NCBI GenBank assembly: GCA_903822435.1
Contig: CAIJPE010000204.1
Span: 1-32,869, forward strand
Direction: 5' to 3'
Length of the DNA: 32,869 nucleotides
Source: an uncultured beta proteobacterium
GTDB taxonomy: Bacteria > Pseudomonadota > Gammaproteobacteria > Burkholderiales > Burkholderiaceae_C
The notes beneath the pieces were generated by a model. The model did not search any database and had not been told where the DNA came from. It saw only the letters and a list, made by a program, of their open reading frames with translations. Made by a program: the position numbers and the translations under genes. Shown here one piece after another: positions 16,061 through 24,797 of the stretch (positions within the stretch are counted from its first letter, which is position 1; the number at the start of each line of letters is the position of its first letter).

Positions 16061-17572
16061 TTACTTTGACGGCCGGATGATCAAGTAGTTGGTCCATTCG
16101 CCACGCCGAACGAGCAGGCTGATCGCCTTGCCCTTCTCGGCCTTGGCCGCCGCGGCGGTGAACTGCTTGCTGTCGGCCACCTCCACATTGTCGATGGAAA
16201 GGATCACGTCGCCTTCGCGCACACCGGCGCGCGCCGCGGCGCCTTCCACCGCATCCACCTTCACGCCGCCCCGCACGCGCAGTTCCTTCTTCTGGGCTTC
16301 GGTGAGGTTGGACACGGTCAGGCCGATCGAGCTCTTGGTGGCCTGCGGTGCGCTGCCGGGCTCTGCGGAGGCGCGCATCGTGGGCTTCTCGGCCTCGAAT
16401 TCGCCGATATTGACCGAGATGTCCTTGGTGCCGCCGCGGCGGAAGAGCTGCAGCGTGGCCTTGCTGCCCGGCTTCATGCCGCCGATGATCCGCGGCAGGT
16501 CGCCGGACTTCTCGACCGGCTTGCCGTCCACCTTGACGATGATGTCGCCGGCTTCCACGCCCGCCTTGTCGGCCGGGCCGTCCTTCTCGACACTGGATAC
16601 CGCGGCGCCGCGCGCGGCGCCCAGGCCGATGGCCTCGGCCACTTCCTTGGTGACAGGGCCGATCTGCACGCCGATGCGGCCACGGATCACGCGCCCGTTG
16701 GTTCGCAGCTGCTCGGCCACGCGGGTGGCTTCGTCGATCGGGATCGCGAAGCTGATGCCCATGTACCCACCCGAGCGGCTGTAAATCTGCGAGTTGATGC
16801 CGACCACCTCGCCGCGCAGGTTGATCAGGGGCCCGCCCGAGTTGCCGGGGTTGATGGCCACGTCGGTCTGGATCAGCGGCACGTACTCGCCCGTGTCGCG
16901 CTGCTTGGCGCTGACGATGCCGGCGGTCACGGTGTTCTCGAGGTTGAAGGGCGAGCCGATGGCGATCACCCATTCACCGACCTTCAGGCGGTTCACGTCG
17001 CCGATCCTCACGAAGGGCAGGCCGCTGGCATCGACCTTGACGACGGCCACGTCCGAGCGCTTGTCGGCGCCGATGATCTTGGCCTTGAACTCGCGCTTGT
17101 CGGTGAGCGTGACGATGACCTCGTCGGCGCCGTCCACCACGTGCGCGTTGGTCATGATGTAGCCATCGCTGCTCAGGATGAAGCCCGAGCCCACGCCACG
17201 TTGCTGCGGCTCTTCCTCGTTGTTGCGCGGCGAGCGCGGCTGGCCCGGGCCCGGCGTGGGCCGGTTCGGCATGGGAATGCCGAACCGCCGGAAGAACTCT
17301 TCGATGTTGGGATCGAGTTCAGCGCCGCCAGACGCGGCGGCGGCCGAGCGGCGCTCGGTGGTGCGGATGTTGACCACCGACGGGCCCACGCGTTCGACCA
17401 GTTCGGTGAAGTCAGGCAACTGCACGGTAGGCGTGGGCGATGCGGGCGTGGCCTGCGCCATGCTGTGCGCATGCGGCAGCATCACGCCGGCCAGCATGGC
17501 CGCCGCCACGCCCAGGCTCAGGCCGGCACCCCAGGTTCGAACTTTGTTCATGTTGTACGCTTTCTTGGACAT
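16061..17572 (-). CDS. mucD: Periplasmic serine protease MucD (DegP/HtrA family)
   Basis: Degrades misfolded envelope proteins and dampens the sigma-E response. The 503-residue precursor has a signal peptide ending near MAQA (about residue 39-41). The trypsin-like triad is His144 in TNAHVV, Asp174 in RSDVAVV and Ser245 in GNSGGPL, followed by two PDZ domains (about 270-370 and 400-495). A flexible Pro/Arg/Asn-rich loop at 100-125 lies before the protease core. I chose ATG 17572; ATG 17551 is an alternative and neither has a strong ribosome site. It lies 37 bases past rseB, completing an rpoE-rseA-rseB-mucD module as in Pseudomonas algU-mucABD. Confidence 0.95.
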   Translation of the reverse strand: MSKKAYNMNKVRTWGAGLSLGVAAAMLAGVMLPHAHSMAQATPASPTPTVQLPDFTELVERVGPSVVNIRTTERRSAAAASGGAELDPNIEEFFRRFGIPMPNRPTPGPGQPRSPRNNEEEPQQRGVGSGFILSSDGYIMTNAHVVDGADEVIVTLTDKREFKAKIIGADKRSDVAVVKVDASGLPFVRIGDVNRLKVGEWVIAIGSPFNLENTVTAGIVSAKQRDTGEYVPLIQTDVAINPGNSGGPLINLRGEVVGINSQIYSRSGGYMGISFAIPIDEATRVAEQLRTNGRVIRGRIGVQIGPVTKEVAEAIGLGAARGAAVSSVEKDGPADKAGVEAGDIIVKVDGKPVEKSGDLPRIIGGMKPGSKATLQLFRRGGTKDISVNIGEFEAEKPTMRASAEPGSAPQATKSSIGLTVSNLTEAQKKELRVRGGVKVDAVEGAAARAGVREGDVILSIDNVEVADSKQFTAAAAKAEKGKAISLLVRRGEWTNYLIIRPSK

Positions 17573-17609
17573 CGGATGGAAGGAGCTGCTGGCATCTGCG
17601 GCCAGCCTG

Positions 17610-18629
17610 TCATGGCTTGCGGCGTTCGAGGGCATCGGCGAACTGCCGGAGTGTGGCCATGGGCACGTCCCCCACGACCGTGATCCAGTGCTCGCCCCGG
17701 CGCAGCATCCACGTTGCCGTAGCGCCCTGCTGCAATTGCTGCTCACTGCGATGCCGTTCGGGCTTGAAAAGTTCGACGAACAGCGACACCACCGTCAATC
17801 CATCCGTGTAGACCGCCTGCAGGACGGGGGATTCCTCGCCCACGATCCCGATCCCGCGGCGCACGCAGCCGACCTGCCGGAAGCCGGCCACCCCGCGCGA
17901 CAGCGTCCAGCCTTCGGCTTCAAGGGTGGTCTGCTGCTGCTGCGGCCGCAGGACCCGGTAGCCATCGAGCTTGCCGAGCACCTGCATGGTCTGCGAAATG
18001 CCGTCGGGCGGCGGCTTCTGCCCGATGTCCACCTCGGAAAAGGCCGTCGACTCCAGCACCGCGCGCGGGCTGGCTGCACCCAGCACGTCGGCGCGCAAAA
18101 GCAGGCCGCTGGCCTGGTCCGCCCACAGCCGCAGGGCATAGCGCAAGGTGTCCCGCGGCTCGAGCAGCAGCACGGCGGCCTCGCGCCCGGCCACGCGGCT
18201 GGTGCCCTCGGCGCGCAGGTCGTACTGGTCCAGGGCCTGCACTTCGACCCGCTGCGGCGTGGTGGACCACGCGGTGAGCGCGTCGCGCCGCTCCACCACG
18301 GCCACCCGGCTCTGCGGCCACAGGGTGTGCACGGCGTCGTTGTGCCGCACGATGCGCTCTTGCCGGCCGTCCATCGCTTCCAGGTGTTCCCAGGTCTGGC
18401 CGCCGCTGGTGTAGTGCCAGACGCGCGAACTGGACATGGTGGCACCGGTGCTGAAGACCATCGTGCCCTGGTAGTTGCCCGTGGCGGCCGCGGTCTGGAT
18501 GCGGGCCAGCCACGCCTTGGCTTCGGCCGGGCCGAGCAAACCGGCAGGGTCCGTGCCGGCGGCGGCAATGGGGATCAGGCACGACGCCAGGGTGGCTGTC
18601 CACAGCCACCGCCAGGGCAGCCCGTCCAT
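17610..18629 (-). CDS. rseB: Sigma-E regulator RseB/MucB
   Basis: Periplasmic protein that binds the anti-sigma factor RseA and shields it from DegS-type cleavage until envelope damage is sensed. The 339-residue precursor has a signal peptide (WLWTATLASCLIPIAAAG). The LolA-like N-terminal domain starts at AKAWLARIQTAAATGNYQGTMVF, and the C-terminal domain carries GCVRRGIGIVGEESPVLQAVYTDGLTVVSLFVE, typical of MucB_RseB_C. ATG 18629 shares its A with the rseA stop (TGATG); a GTG at 18632 is directly before it. Position between rseA and mucD agrees with the call. Confidence 0.93.
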   Translation of the reverse strand: MDGLPWRWLWTATLASCLIPIAAAGTDPAGLLGPAEAKAWLARIQTAAATGNYQGTMVFSTGATMSSSRVWHYTSGGQTWEHLEAMDGRQERIVRHNDAVHTLWPQSRVAVVERRDALTAWSTTPQRVEVQALDQYDLRAEGTSRVAGREAAVLLLEPRDTLRYALRLWADQASGLLLRADVLGAASPRAVLESTAFSEVDIGQKPPPDGISQTMQVLGKLDGYRVLRPQQQQTTLEAEGWTLSRGVAGFRQVGCVRRGIGIVGEESPVLQAVYTDGLTVVSLFVELFKPERHRSEQQLQQGATATWMLRRGEHWITVVGDVPMATLRQFADALERRKP

Positions 18630-19267
18630 CACCGGTCAGGGCTCGACGCCGGGGTCACCGCGTCGACGCGGCGCATCAAACCTTCGGGTGCAGACATCAT
18701 CGAACCGCCGCGGGCCGCCTGGTGGGCCCGAAGATATTGATCCAGCCGGGGGTCGCGGATGAAGGCCGCATTGCCGGTCAGGGTCTGGGGCTGCAGAGCG
18801 GGGGTGCTGACCAGGCGGACGCCCGGGCCCACGACGCCTTGCGACTGGGCCAGCGCCGGGCCCGAGGCCTCGCCGGTGGGGCCGCTCAGGCGCACCACCG
18901 TCAGCACGCCGGCCACCGCCACGAAGCCCGCGGCCATGGCAGCGGGCACCAGCCAGACCTGCCGTCGCCGCGGCTTCGCTTCAGCCCGCGCCTGCGGCGC
19001 CAGCACCACGGGTTCGGCCGCAAGGCGGCTGCGCAAGCCAGCCAGGAAAGCGGCGTCGCGCGCTGGCGTGGAGGCCAGTTCTTCGGACCGCAGCACGTCG
19101 CCGATCAGGTGGTAGGTGTGCCAGGCCTGGCGCGCGTGGGCGTCCTCGCGCCACAGGCTGCAGGCACGGGCCAGCTCGCCCGCCTCGCCATCGACCAGGG
19201 CGGACATGCTGCTGCGCGACTCGTCGGGTTGCGAAGGAGTGCCTTCGCTGCGGGGCTCTGGGTTCAT
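18629..19267 (-). CDS. rseA: Anti-sigma-E factor RseA/MucA
   Basis: Single-pass membrane protein that holds sigma-E inactive. Of 212 residues, the cytoplasmic part carries the RseA_N motif MSALVDGEAGELARACSLW, then WHTYHLIGDVLRSEEL. One transmembrane helix lies near residues 105-125 (VWLVPAAMAAGFVAVAGVL), followed by a periplasmic RseA_C part ending VDAVTPASSPDR. I chose ATG 19267 because sequence before it is low-complexity and outside the domain. It starts 70 bases past the rpoE stop and its own stop overlaps rseB by one base. Confidence 0.92.
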   Translation of the reverse strand: MNPEPRSEGTPSQPDESRSSMSALVDGEAGELARACSLWREDAHARQAWHTYHLIGDVLRSEELASTPARDAAFLAGLRSRLAAEPVVLAPQARAEAKPRRRQVWLVPAAMAAGFVAVAGVLTVVRLSGPTGEASGPALAQSQGVVGPGVRLVSTPALQPQTLTGNAAFIRDPRLDQYLRAHQAARGGSMMSAPEGLMRRVDAVTPASSPDR

Positions 19268-19337
19268 CACATCGGCTCGAATGGGGGTGAGGGACGAGGG
19301 GGTCGGGGTGGGAAGGAGCCAGAAAGGGGCGTGCGCC

Positions 19338-19952
19338 CTACCAGCGGTCGCCGTCGCGCGTGTCCAGCAGGGGACGCAGCCGCGTGGCGATGGCTTCGCG
19401 GGCACGGAAAATTCGCGAGCGAACGGTTCCTATCGGGCAGTTCATGACTTCGGCAATCTCTTCATAGCTCAAGCCTTCGATTTCGCGCAACGTGATGGCT
19501 TGGCGCAGATCTTCGGACAGGGCCTGCACCGCCGAGTTCACCGCGGTAGCCACTTCTTTGCTGGCGAGCAAGGCTTCGGGCGTTTCTCCGTCGGTAAGTT
19601 CATTTTCTGCGCGTGAAGTTTCCTCGCCGTCTTCGCCCCCCGCACGCGCCGATTCGAAGACCAGCGGGTCGCGCTTGAGATCGACCAGCGCCTTCTTGGC
19701 CGTGTTGACCGCGATCCGGTACAGCCACGTGTAGAACGCACTGTCGCCGCGGAACTGCGGAATGGCCCGGTAGGCCCGGATGAAGCTCTCCTGGGCGATG
19801 TCCTGCACCAGGTCGACGTCCCGCACCATGCGGCCGATGAGCCGCTCCAGCCGCCGCTGGTACTTGACCACCAGCATCTCGAAGGCCCGCACGTCGCCGT
19901 TCTTGACGCGATCGACAAGCAGGGCATCCGCGGCGGCATCGGCTTCAGACAT
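19338..19952 (-). CDS. rpoE: RNA polymerase sigma factor RpoE (AlgU/sigma-24)
   Basis: ECF sigma factor for the envelope-stress response. The 204-residue protein has region 2 with FEMLVVKYQRRLERLIGRMV, DLVQDIAQESFIRAYRAI and FRGDSAFYTWLYRIAVNTAKK, a charged linker, and region 4 with LREIEGLSYEEIAEVMNCPIGTVRSRIFRARE. The linker (SARAGGEDGEETSRAENELTDGETPEALL) is longer than in E. coli RpoE. ATG 19952 lies 12 bases past the YgfX-like gene. I looked for a sigma-E-type promoter (GAACTT, then TCTGA) ahead of it and found none convincing, so autoregulation is not shown here. Confidence 0.97.
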   Translation of the reverse strand: MSEADAAADALLVDRVKNGDVRAFEMLVVKYQRRLERLIGRMVRDVDLVQDIAQESFIRAYRAIPQFRGDSAFYTWLYRIAVNTAKKALVDLKRDPLVFESARAGGEDGEETSRAENELTDGETPEALLASKEVATAVNSAVQALSEDLRQAITLREIEGLSYEEIAEVMNCPIGTVRSRIFRAREAIATRLRPLLDTRDGDRW

Positions 19953-19964
19953 GGCGGTTGCGGA

Positions 19965-20444
19965 TCAAGCCGCCCGGTCCGGGGCGCCGGGGGCGGGAAC
20001 GGGTTCGGGGCGCCATGCGTACAGCGCCACGCGCAGCCCGTGCCACACCGGGCCCGCCGCCCGGGGGCCGAGCCCGAACCACAGCGGCCGGGGGCCGCGC
20101 AGCAGGGGGAGCCGCCGGCCATCCGGCAGGGGCTGGAAGCGCAACAACATCCAACTTCCCAGGTCGATCATCATGGCGGCGTGGCCCGGCTGACCATCGA
20201 GCGACCAGCCCGTGCCATCCCAGGCCAGTACGGCCGGCAACTGGCTGGACGCCCGCCAGGACCCGCCGCCGGCGGCCAGCGCCGTGGCCAAGGCCAGACA
20301 GCCGACTGGCCATCCGGCCGCATCCACCCGCAGCAACGCCCAGACGCAGGCTACGCCGGCAGCCAGCGCGGGCAACAAGGTCCGGGCCGAACGCCAGGCC
20401 GCGTCGTTCGAGCACCGCACGCTGACGGCCGGCGCCGATCGCAT
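19965..20444 (-). CDS. YgfX/CptA-like membrane protein
   Basis: A 159-residue protein with a hydrophobic hairpin near residues 21-60 (LLPALAAGVACVWALLRV and GCLALATALAAGG) followed by a small soluble part. The soluble part has AVLAWDGTGWSLDG, then MIDLGSWMLLRFQPLPDGRRLPLLRG, and WHGLRVALYAW near the end. This order (membrane hairpin, W-x-L, D-x-G-S-W-x-L-L-R, L-R-x-x-L) is what I know from YgfX, called CptA in the CptAB toxin-antitoxin proposal. No SdhE/CptB-like partner is encoded beside it here. It starts at ATG 20444, nine bases past fabF, and precedes rpoE by 12 bases. The family call is from pattern only. Confidence 0.65.
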   Translation of the reverse strand: MRSAPAVSVRCSNDAAWRSARTLLPALAAGVACVWALLRVDAAGWPVGCLALATALAAGGGSWRASSQLPAVLAWDGTGWSLDGQPGHAAMMIDLGSWMLLRFQPLPDGRRLPLLRGPRPLWFGLGPRAAGPVWHGLRVALYAWRPEPVPAPGAPDRAA

Positions 20445-20453
20445 GGGTGTGCG

Positions 20454-21698
20454 TCAGGCGCGCCGGAACACCAGCGTGCCGTTGGTACCGCCGAAGCCGA
20501 AGTTGTTCTTCACCGCCACGTCGATCTTCATGGCCCTGGCTTCGTTGGCGCAATAGTCCAGATCGCACGCCGGATCGGGGTTCTGGATGTTGATCGTGGG
20601 CGGCGAGATCTGGTGGTGCAGGGCGAGCACGGTGAAGACCGACTCGATGCCGCCCGCGCCGCCCAGCAGATGTCCCGTCATCGACTTGGTGGAATTCACC
20701 ACCAGCGACTTCGCGGCATCGCCGAAAGCCAGCTTGATCGCATTCGTCTCGTTGAGGTCACCCAGCGGCGTGCTCGTGCCGTGGGCGTTGAGGTACTGCA
20801 CCTCCTGCGGGTTGACGCCGGCATTGCGCATGGCCGCCTTCATGCTGCGCTTGGGGCCGTCGACGTTGGGCGCGGTCATGTGGAAGGCATCGGCGCCCAT
20901 GCCGAAACCGGCCAGCTCGGCGTAGATCCGCGCGCCGCGACGCCTGGCGTGCTCGTACTCTTCGAGCACCAGCACCCCGGCGCCTTCGCCCAGCACGAAA
21001 CCGTCGCGGTCGCGGTCCCATGGGCGAGAGGCGGTCTTGGGGTCGTCGTTGCGCACCGACAAGGCACGGGCGGCGGCGAAGCCCCCCATCCCCAGCGGCG
21101 ATACGGTGCCCTCTGCGCCGCCGGCAATCATGACGTCGGCATCGCCGTACTCGATCAGGCGGCCGGCCTCGCCGATGCAGTGCAGGCCGGTGGTGCAGGC
21201 CGTGACGATGGCCATGTTCGGCCCGGTGTAGCCGTACTTGATCGACACGTGGCCCGAGATCATGTTGATGATCGAGGCCGGCACGAAGAATGGCGAGATG
21301 CGTCGGGGACCGCGCTCGCGGTAATCGTCCTCGGTCTGCTCGATCAATGGCAAGCCGCCGATGCCCGAGCCCACCAGGCAGCCATAGCGCTCGGCCCCGT
21401 CTTCACCGAGCGTCTCGCCGTGCGGCAGCCCGGCGTCGGACACGGCCTGGATCGAGGCTGCCACGCCGTAATGGATGAAGGTGTCCATGTGGCGGGCTTC
21501 CTTGGCCGAGATGTAATCCTCGATCTGGAAGCCCCTGACCTCGCCGGCAATGCGGCAGGAAAAGGCACTGGCGTCGAACTTGGTGACCAAGTCGATGCCG
21601 CTGCGGCCCGCCACGAGGTTCTCCCACCCCTGGGCAACGGTGTTGCCGACGGGGCTGACCAGCCCCAGCCCGGTCACGACCACCCTGCGCCTGGTCAT
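20454..21698 (-). CDS. fabF: Beta-ketoacyl-ACP synthase II
   Basis: Elongates acyl-ACP with malonyl-ACP in type II fatty-acid synthesis. The 414-residue thiolase-fold protein carries the active Cys168 in VTACTTGLH and the two histidines in NAHGTSTP and TGHLLGGAGG. The N-terminal RRRVVVTGLGLVSPVG is typical. It starts at ATG 21698, seven bases past the acpP stop, the standard acpP-fabF pair. FabF rather than FabB is favoured by neighbour acpP and by length. Confidence 0.97.
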   Translation of the reverse strand: MTRRRVVVTGLGLVSPVGNTVAQGWENLVAGRSGIDLVTKFDASAFSCRIAGEVRGFQIEDYISAKEARHMDTFIHYGVAASIQAVSDAGLPHGETLGEDGAERYGCLVGSGIGGLPLIEQTEDDYRERGPRRISPFFVPASIINMISGHVSIKYGYTGPNMAIVTACTTGLHCIGEAGRLIEYGDADVMIAGGAEGTVSPLGMGGFAAARALSVRNDDPKTASRPWDRDRDGFVLGEGAGVLVLEEYEHARRRGARIYAELAGFGMGADAFHMTAPNVDGPKRSMKAAMRNAGVNPQEVQYLNAHGTSTPLGDLNETNAIKLAFGDAAKSLVVNSTKSMTGHLLGGAGGIESVFTVLALHHQISPPTINIQNPDPACDLDYCANEARAMKIDVAVKNNFGFGGTNGTLVFRRA

Positions 21699-21705
21699 TT
21701 CGGGG

Positions 21706-21945
21706 TCAGCCCTTCTGGTGGGTGCTCGCGTAGTCGATCGCGAGCTGCACGGTGGTGATCTTCTCGGCTTCCTCGTCGGGAATCTCGATGCCGAACTCGT
21801 CTTCGAGCGCCATCACCAGCTCCACGGTGTCCAGCGAGTCGGCACCCAGATCGGCCACGAAGGCCTTTTCATTGGTGACGTCGGATTCGGGAACGCCGAG
21901 TTGTTCGGCAATGATCTTCTTGACTCGCGCTTCAATATCGCTCAT
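21706..21945 (-). CDS. acpP: Acyl carrier protein
   Basis: Carries growing acyl chains on a 4'-phosphopantetheine attached to Ser37 in [10 protein letters not shown]. The 79 residues are acidic and match AcpP over their whole length ([18 protein letters not shown]). It lies between fabG and fabF, and its ACP synthase, acpS, is encoded at 8498-8896. The strong ribosome site and nearby -10-like box suggest higher expression than its neighbours. Confidence 0.98.
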   Translation of the reverse strand: MSDIEARVKKIIAEQLGVPESDVTNEKAFVADLGADSLDTVELVMALEDEFGIEIPDEEAEKITTVQLAIDYASTHQKG

Positions 21946-21948
21946 GAC

Positions 21949-21954
21949 TCCTCC
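21949..21954 (-). promoter_or_regulatory. Strong ribosome binding site of acpP
   Basis: GGAGGA on the - strand, three bases before ATG 21945 as part of TGGAGGAGTC. It is one of the clearest such sites in the window and fits high AcpP output. Confidence 0.7.
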
Positions 21955-21983
21955 AGGAGTGGGGACGGTTCAGACAGCCCTCG

Positions 21984-21989
21984 ATTCTA
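21984..21989 (-). promoter_or_regulatory. -10-like box ahead of acpP
   Basis: TAGAAT on the - strand, 38 bases before the acpP ATG, in the 100-base fabG-acpP gap. The -35 region 17 bases upstream (AGATCC) is poor. An internal acpP promoter is common in fab clusters. Confidence 0.4.
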
Positions 21990-22045
21990 CCGGCGGGGCC
22001 ACGACCGGATCTTTTGCGACCAGGGCAGGGCCCCGGCCTTCGTTG

Positions 22046-22783
22046 TCAGCTCATGTACATGCCACCGTTGACATGCAGTTCGGTGCCGGTGATGTAGCCC
22101 GCCGCACGGCTGGCCAGGAACGCCACCGCCTGCGCAACCTCGTCGGCCGTGCCCAGCCGGCCCAGCGGGATCTGCGCGAGCAGCGTATCGCGCGCGGCTT
22201 CGGGCAGGCCCTGGGTCATGTCGGTGGCGATGAAGCCCGGTGCGACGCAATTCACGGTGATGCCGCGGCTGCCCAGTTCACGGGCCAGCGCGCGCGTCAT
22301 GCCCGCCACGCCGGCCTTGGCGGCGGCGTAGTTGGCCTGGCCGGCATTCCCGCTGGCGCCCACCACCGAGGTGATGTTGACGATGCGGCCATAGCGCTGC
22401 TTCATCATCGGGCGCGTGGCGGCGCGGCAGGCGCGGAAAACGGCCTTCAGGTTGGTGTCCAGCACGGCGTCCCAGTCGTCGTCCTTCATGCGCATGGACA
22501 AGGTGTCGCGCGTGATGCCGGCGTTGTTCACCAGCACGTGCAGGCCGCCCTGCTGCTTGACGATGCCGTCGATGGCGGCGTCCAGGGCCGGGCCGTCGTT
22601 CACGTCCAGCACGATGCCGGTGCAACCTTCGTGCGCCGCCAGGGCCTGCTGGATCGAGGCCGCTCCGCTGGCCGTGGTGGCCGTGCCGATCACGCGCAGG
22701 CCGGCCGCAGCCAGCGCCGCGGCAATGGCCCGCCCGATGCCGCGCGAGGCGCCGGTGACCAGCGCAACCTGCACATCACTCAT
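22046..22783 (-). CDS. fabG: 3-oxoacyl-ACP reductase
   Basis: NADPH-dependent reduction of 3-oxoacyl-ACP in fatty-acid elongation. The 245-residue short-chain dehydrogenase has the TGASRGIGRAI nucleotide-binding motif near residue 10, NNAG at 86-89, and the catalytic Asn111, Ser139, Tyr152 and Lys156 (NYAAAK). The C-terminal GYITGTELHVNGGMYMS is the FabG ending. ATG 22783 overlaps the fabD stop as ATGA; upstream in-frame codons lie inside fabD. Confidence 0.97.
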   Translation of the reverse strand: MSDVQVALVTGASRGIGRAIAAALAAAGLRVIGTATTASGAASIQQALAAHEGCTGIVLDVNDGPALDAAIDGIVKQQGGLHVLVNNAGITRDTLSMRMKDDDWDAVLDTNLKAVFRACRAATRPMMKQRYGRIVNITSVVGASGNAGQANYAAAKAGVAGMTRALARELGSRGITVNCVAPGFIATDMTQGLPEAARDTLLAQIPLGRLGTADEVAQAVAFLASRAAGYITGTELHVNGGMYMS

Positions 22784-23718
22784 ACCAGCATCTCCAGGGC
22801 GGCAGCCAGGCTGGCGGGGTCGAGCACCGTGGTGCTGACGATTTCGGGGTCGACCCGCTTGACCAGGCCCGACAGCACCTTGCCCGGGCCGCATTCGAAG
22901 ACGTGGCCCAGGCCGCGGGCGCGCAGCGCCTGGGTGACCTCGACCCAGCGCACGGGGCCGTAGGCCTGGCGGAACAGCGCGTCGCGGATGGCGTCGGGGC
23001 TGCCGGCCACGGCCACGTCGATGTTGTTGATCAGCGGGATCTTCGGCGCCCGCAGGTCGACCTTGGCCAGCCGCCCCCGCAATGCCTCTGCCGCGGGTTT
23101 CATCAAGGCCGAGTGGAACGGGGCCGAGACCGCCAGCAAGAGCGCACGCTTGGCGCCCAGGCCCTTGAGCCGCTCGCAGGCCAGATCGACTCCGGCCTTG
23201 CTGCCGGCAATCACGGTTTGCTTGGGATCGTTGAAGTTGGCGGGTGCCACGACCTCGCCGCTCTCGGCGGCCACGGCGGCGCAGCCCTGCGCCACCACCG
23301 CGGCATCCAGGCCCAGGATGGCGGCCATGGCGCCCGCGCCCACCGGCACGGCATCCTGCATGGCCTGCGCACGGAAACGCACCAGCTTCAGGGCGTCCGG
23401 CAGCGCCAGCGCCCCGGCAGCCACCAGCGCGCTGTATTCGCCCAGCGAATGCCCCGCCACCGCCGCCGGCACCGGCCCGCCCTCGGCCAGCCAGGCGCGG
23501 TAGCAGGCGATCGCCGCAGCCAGCATCACGGGCTGGGTGTTGGTGGTGAGTTCCAGCGCTTCCTTGGGGCCGGCGTGGATCAGGGCGGCGATGTCTTCGC
23601 CCAGGGCCTCGGAGGCTTCCAGCAGCGTGCCGCGCACGGCGGGATGATCGCCCCAGGCGTCGAGCATGCCGACGGACTGGGAACCCTGGCCAGGGAAGAC
23701 GAAGGCGAACTCACGCAT
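22780..23718 (-). CDS. fabD: Malonyl-CoA:ACP transacylase
   Basis: Moves malonyl from CoA to ACP to feed chain elongation. The 312-residue protein starts FAFVFPGQGSQSVGML and has the nucleophile Ser91 in AGHSLGEYSAL, plus the His of SAPFHSALM. C-terminal FECGPGKVLSGLVKR is standard. It starts at ATG 23718, 65 bases past the fabH stop, and its stop overlaps fabG. Confidence 0.97.
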   Translation of the reverse strand: MREFAFVFPGQGSQSVGMLDAWGDHPAVRGTLLEASEALGEDIAALIHAGPKEALELTTNTQPVMLAAAIACYRAWLAEGGPVPAAVAGHSLGEYSALVAAGALALPDALKLVRFRAQAMQDAVPVGAGAMAAILGLDAAVVAQGCAAVAAESGEVVAPANFNDPKQTVIAGSKAGVDLACERLKGLGAKRALLLAVSAPFHSALMKPAAEALRGRLAKVDLRAPKIPLINNIDVAVAGSPDAIRDALFRQAYGPVRWVEVTQALRARGLGHVFECGPGKVLSGLVKRVDPEIVSTTVLDPASLAAALEMLV

Positions 23719-23783
23719 GGGACGGCATGGGTGGGGAGGTCAGGGGGAGTCTGGCAAGCAGGCGTTCAAGGGGCGGTATGGGC

Positions 23784-24797
23784 TCAGAAATCGAGCAGCA
23801 CCGCGCCCCAGGTGAAACCACCGCCCACGCCTTCGAGCATGACGGTGTCGCCGCGCTTCACGCGGCCGCTGCGCACGGCCGTGTCCAGCGCCAGCGGGAT
23901 CGAGGCGGCCGAGGTGTTGCCGTGCTCGTCCACCGTGACCACCAGTTTGGACAGGGGCAGCTTCAGCTTGCGCGCCGTGCTCTGCATGATGCGGATGTTG
24001 GCCTGGTGCGGAATCAGCCAGTCCAGGTCGGCCTCGGTGCGGCCGGCGCGCTCCAGCACGGCCCGGGCCGCGCTGTCCAGCACGCCCACGGCCAGCTTGA
24101 ACACGGACTGGCCGTCCATCTTCAGCAGCGGATCGCCCAGCACCTGTCCGCCCGACACCGTGCCGGGGACGCACAGGATGCCCACGTGGCGGCCGTCGGC
24201 GTGCATGTCGGTGGCCAGGATGCCGGGCTCGGCGCTGGCTTCGAGCACCACGGCGCCGGCGCCATCGCCGAACAGCACGCAGGTGGTGCGGTCGTTGAAA
24301 TCCAGGATGCGGGAAAAGATCTCGGACCCGATGACCAGCGCGCAGCGCGCCATGCCGCCGCGGATCATCGAATCGGCCACCGACAGGGCATACACGAAGC
24401 CCGAGCACACCGCCTGCATGTCGAAGGCCATGCACCCGTTGGCGCCCAGCTTGTCCTGCAGGATGCAGGCCGTGGACGGAAACACCATGTCCGGCGTGGA
24501 GGTGGCCACGATGATCAGGTCGACGTCGTCGGCCGTGCGGCCGGCGGCTTCCAGGGCGGCACGGGCGGCCGGCAGGGCCAGGTCGCTGCAGTTCACGCCA
24601 TCGGCAGCGAAGTGGCGTGCACGGATGCCCGTGCGCTCGACGATCCATGCGTCGCTGGTCTCGATGCCGCGCTGTGCCAGCAGCGCCGTCATGTCGTCGT
24701 TGGACAGCCGGCGGGGCGGCAGATGGCTGCCGGTACCCGTGATGCGCGAGTAGCGGGCGTTCGGCTGTGCGAGGGGGGCAAAGGCCTGTGCGTTCAT
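23784..24797 (-). CDS. fabH: Beta-ketoacyl-ACP synthase III
   Basis: Starts fatty-acid chains by condensing acetyl-CoA with malonyl-ACP. The 337-residue protein has the catalytic Cys131 in MQAVCSGF, His in [10 protein letters not shown] and Asn in EHGNTSAAS. The C-terminal [15 protein letters not shown] is typical. About 12 extra residues ([12 protein letters not shown]) precede the usual start of the fold. ATG 24797 overlaps the plsX stop by four bases (ATGA). The 65 bases that follow the gene are GC-rich without a clear terminator. Confidence 0.97.
   Translation of the reverse strand: MNAQAFAPLAQPNARYSRITGTGSHLPPRRLSNDDMTALLAQRGIETSDAWIVERTGIRARHFAADGVNCSDLALPAARAALEAAGRTADDVDLIIVATSTPDMVFPSTACILQDKLGANGCMAFDMQAVCSGFVYALSVADSMIRGGMARCALVIGSEIFSRILDFNDRTTCVLFGDGAGAVVLEASAEPGILATDMHADGRHVGILCVPGTVSGGQVLGDPLLKMDGQSVFKLAVGVLDSAARAVLERAGRTEADLDWLIPHQANIRIMQSTARKLKLPLSKLVVTVDEHGNTSAASIPLALDTAVRSGRVKRGDTVMLEGVGGGFTWGAVLLDF

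Noticed and set aside
17755..17785. Sigma-E-like GAACTT inside rseB as a possible mucD promoter
   Set aside because: No matching -10 at 16-17 bases, and it lies within coding sequence.
22903..24753. 616-codon + strand frame opposite fabD/fabH
   Set aside because: Shadow of two certain fab genes; no motifs of its own.
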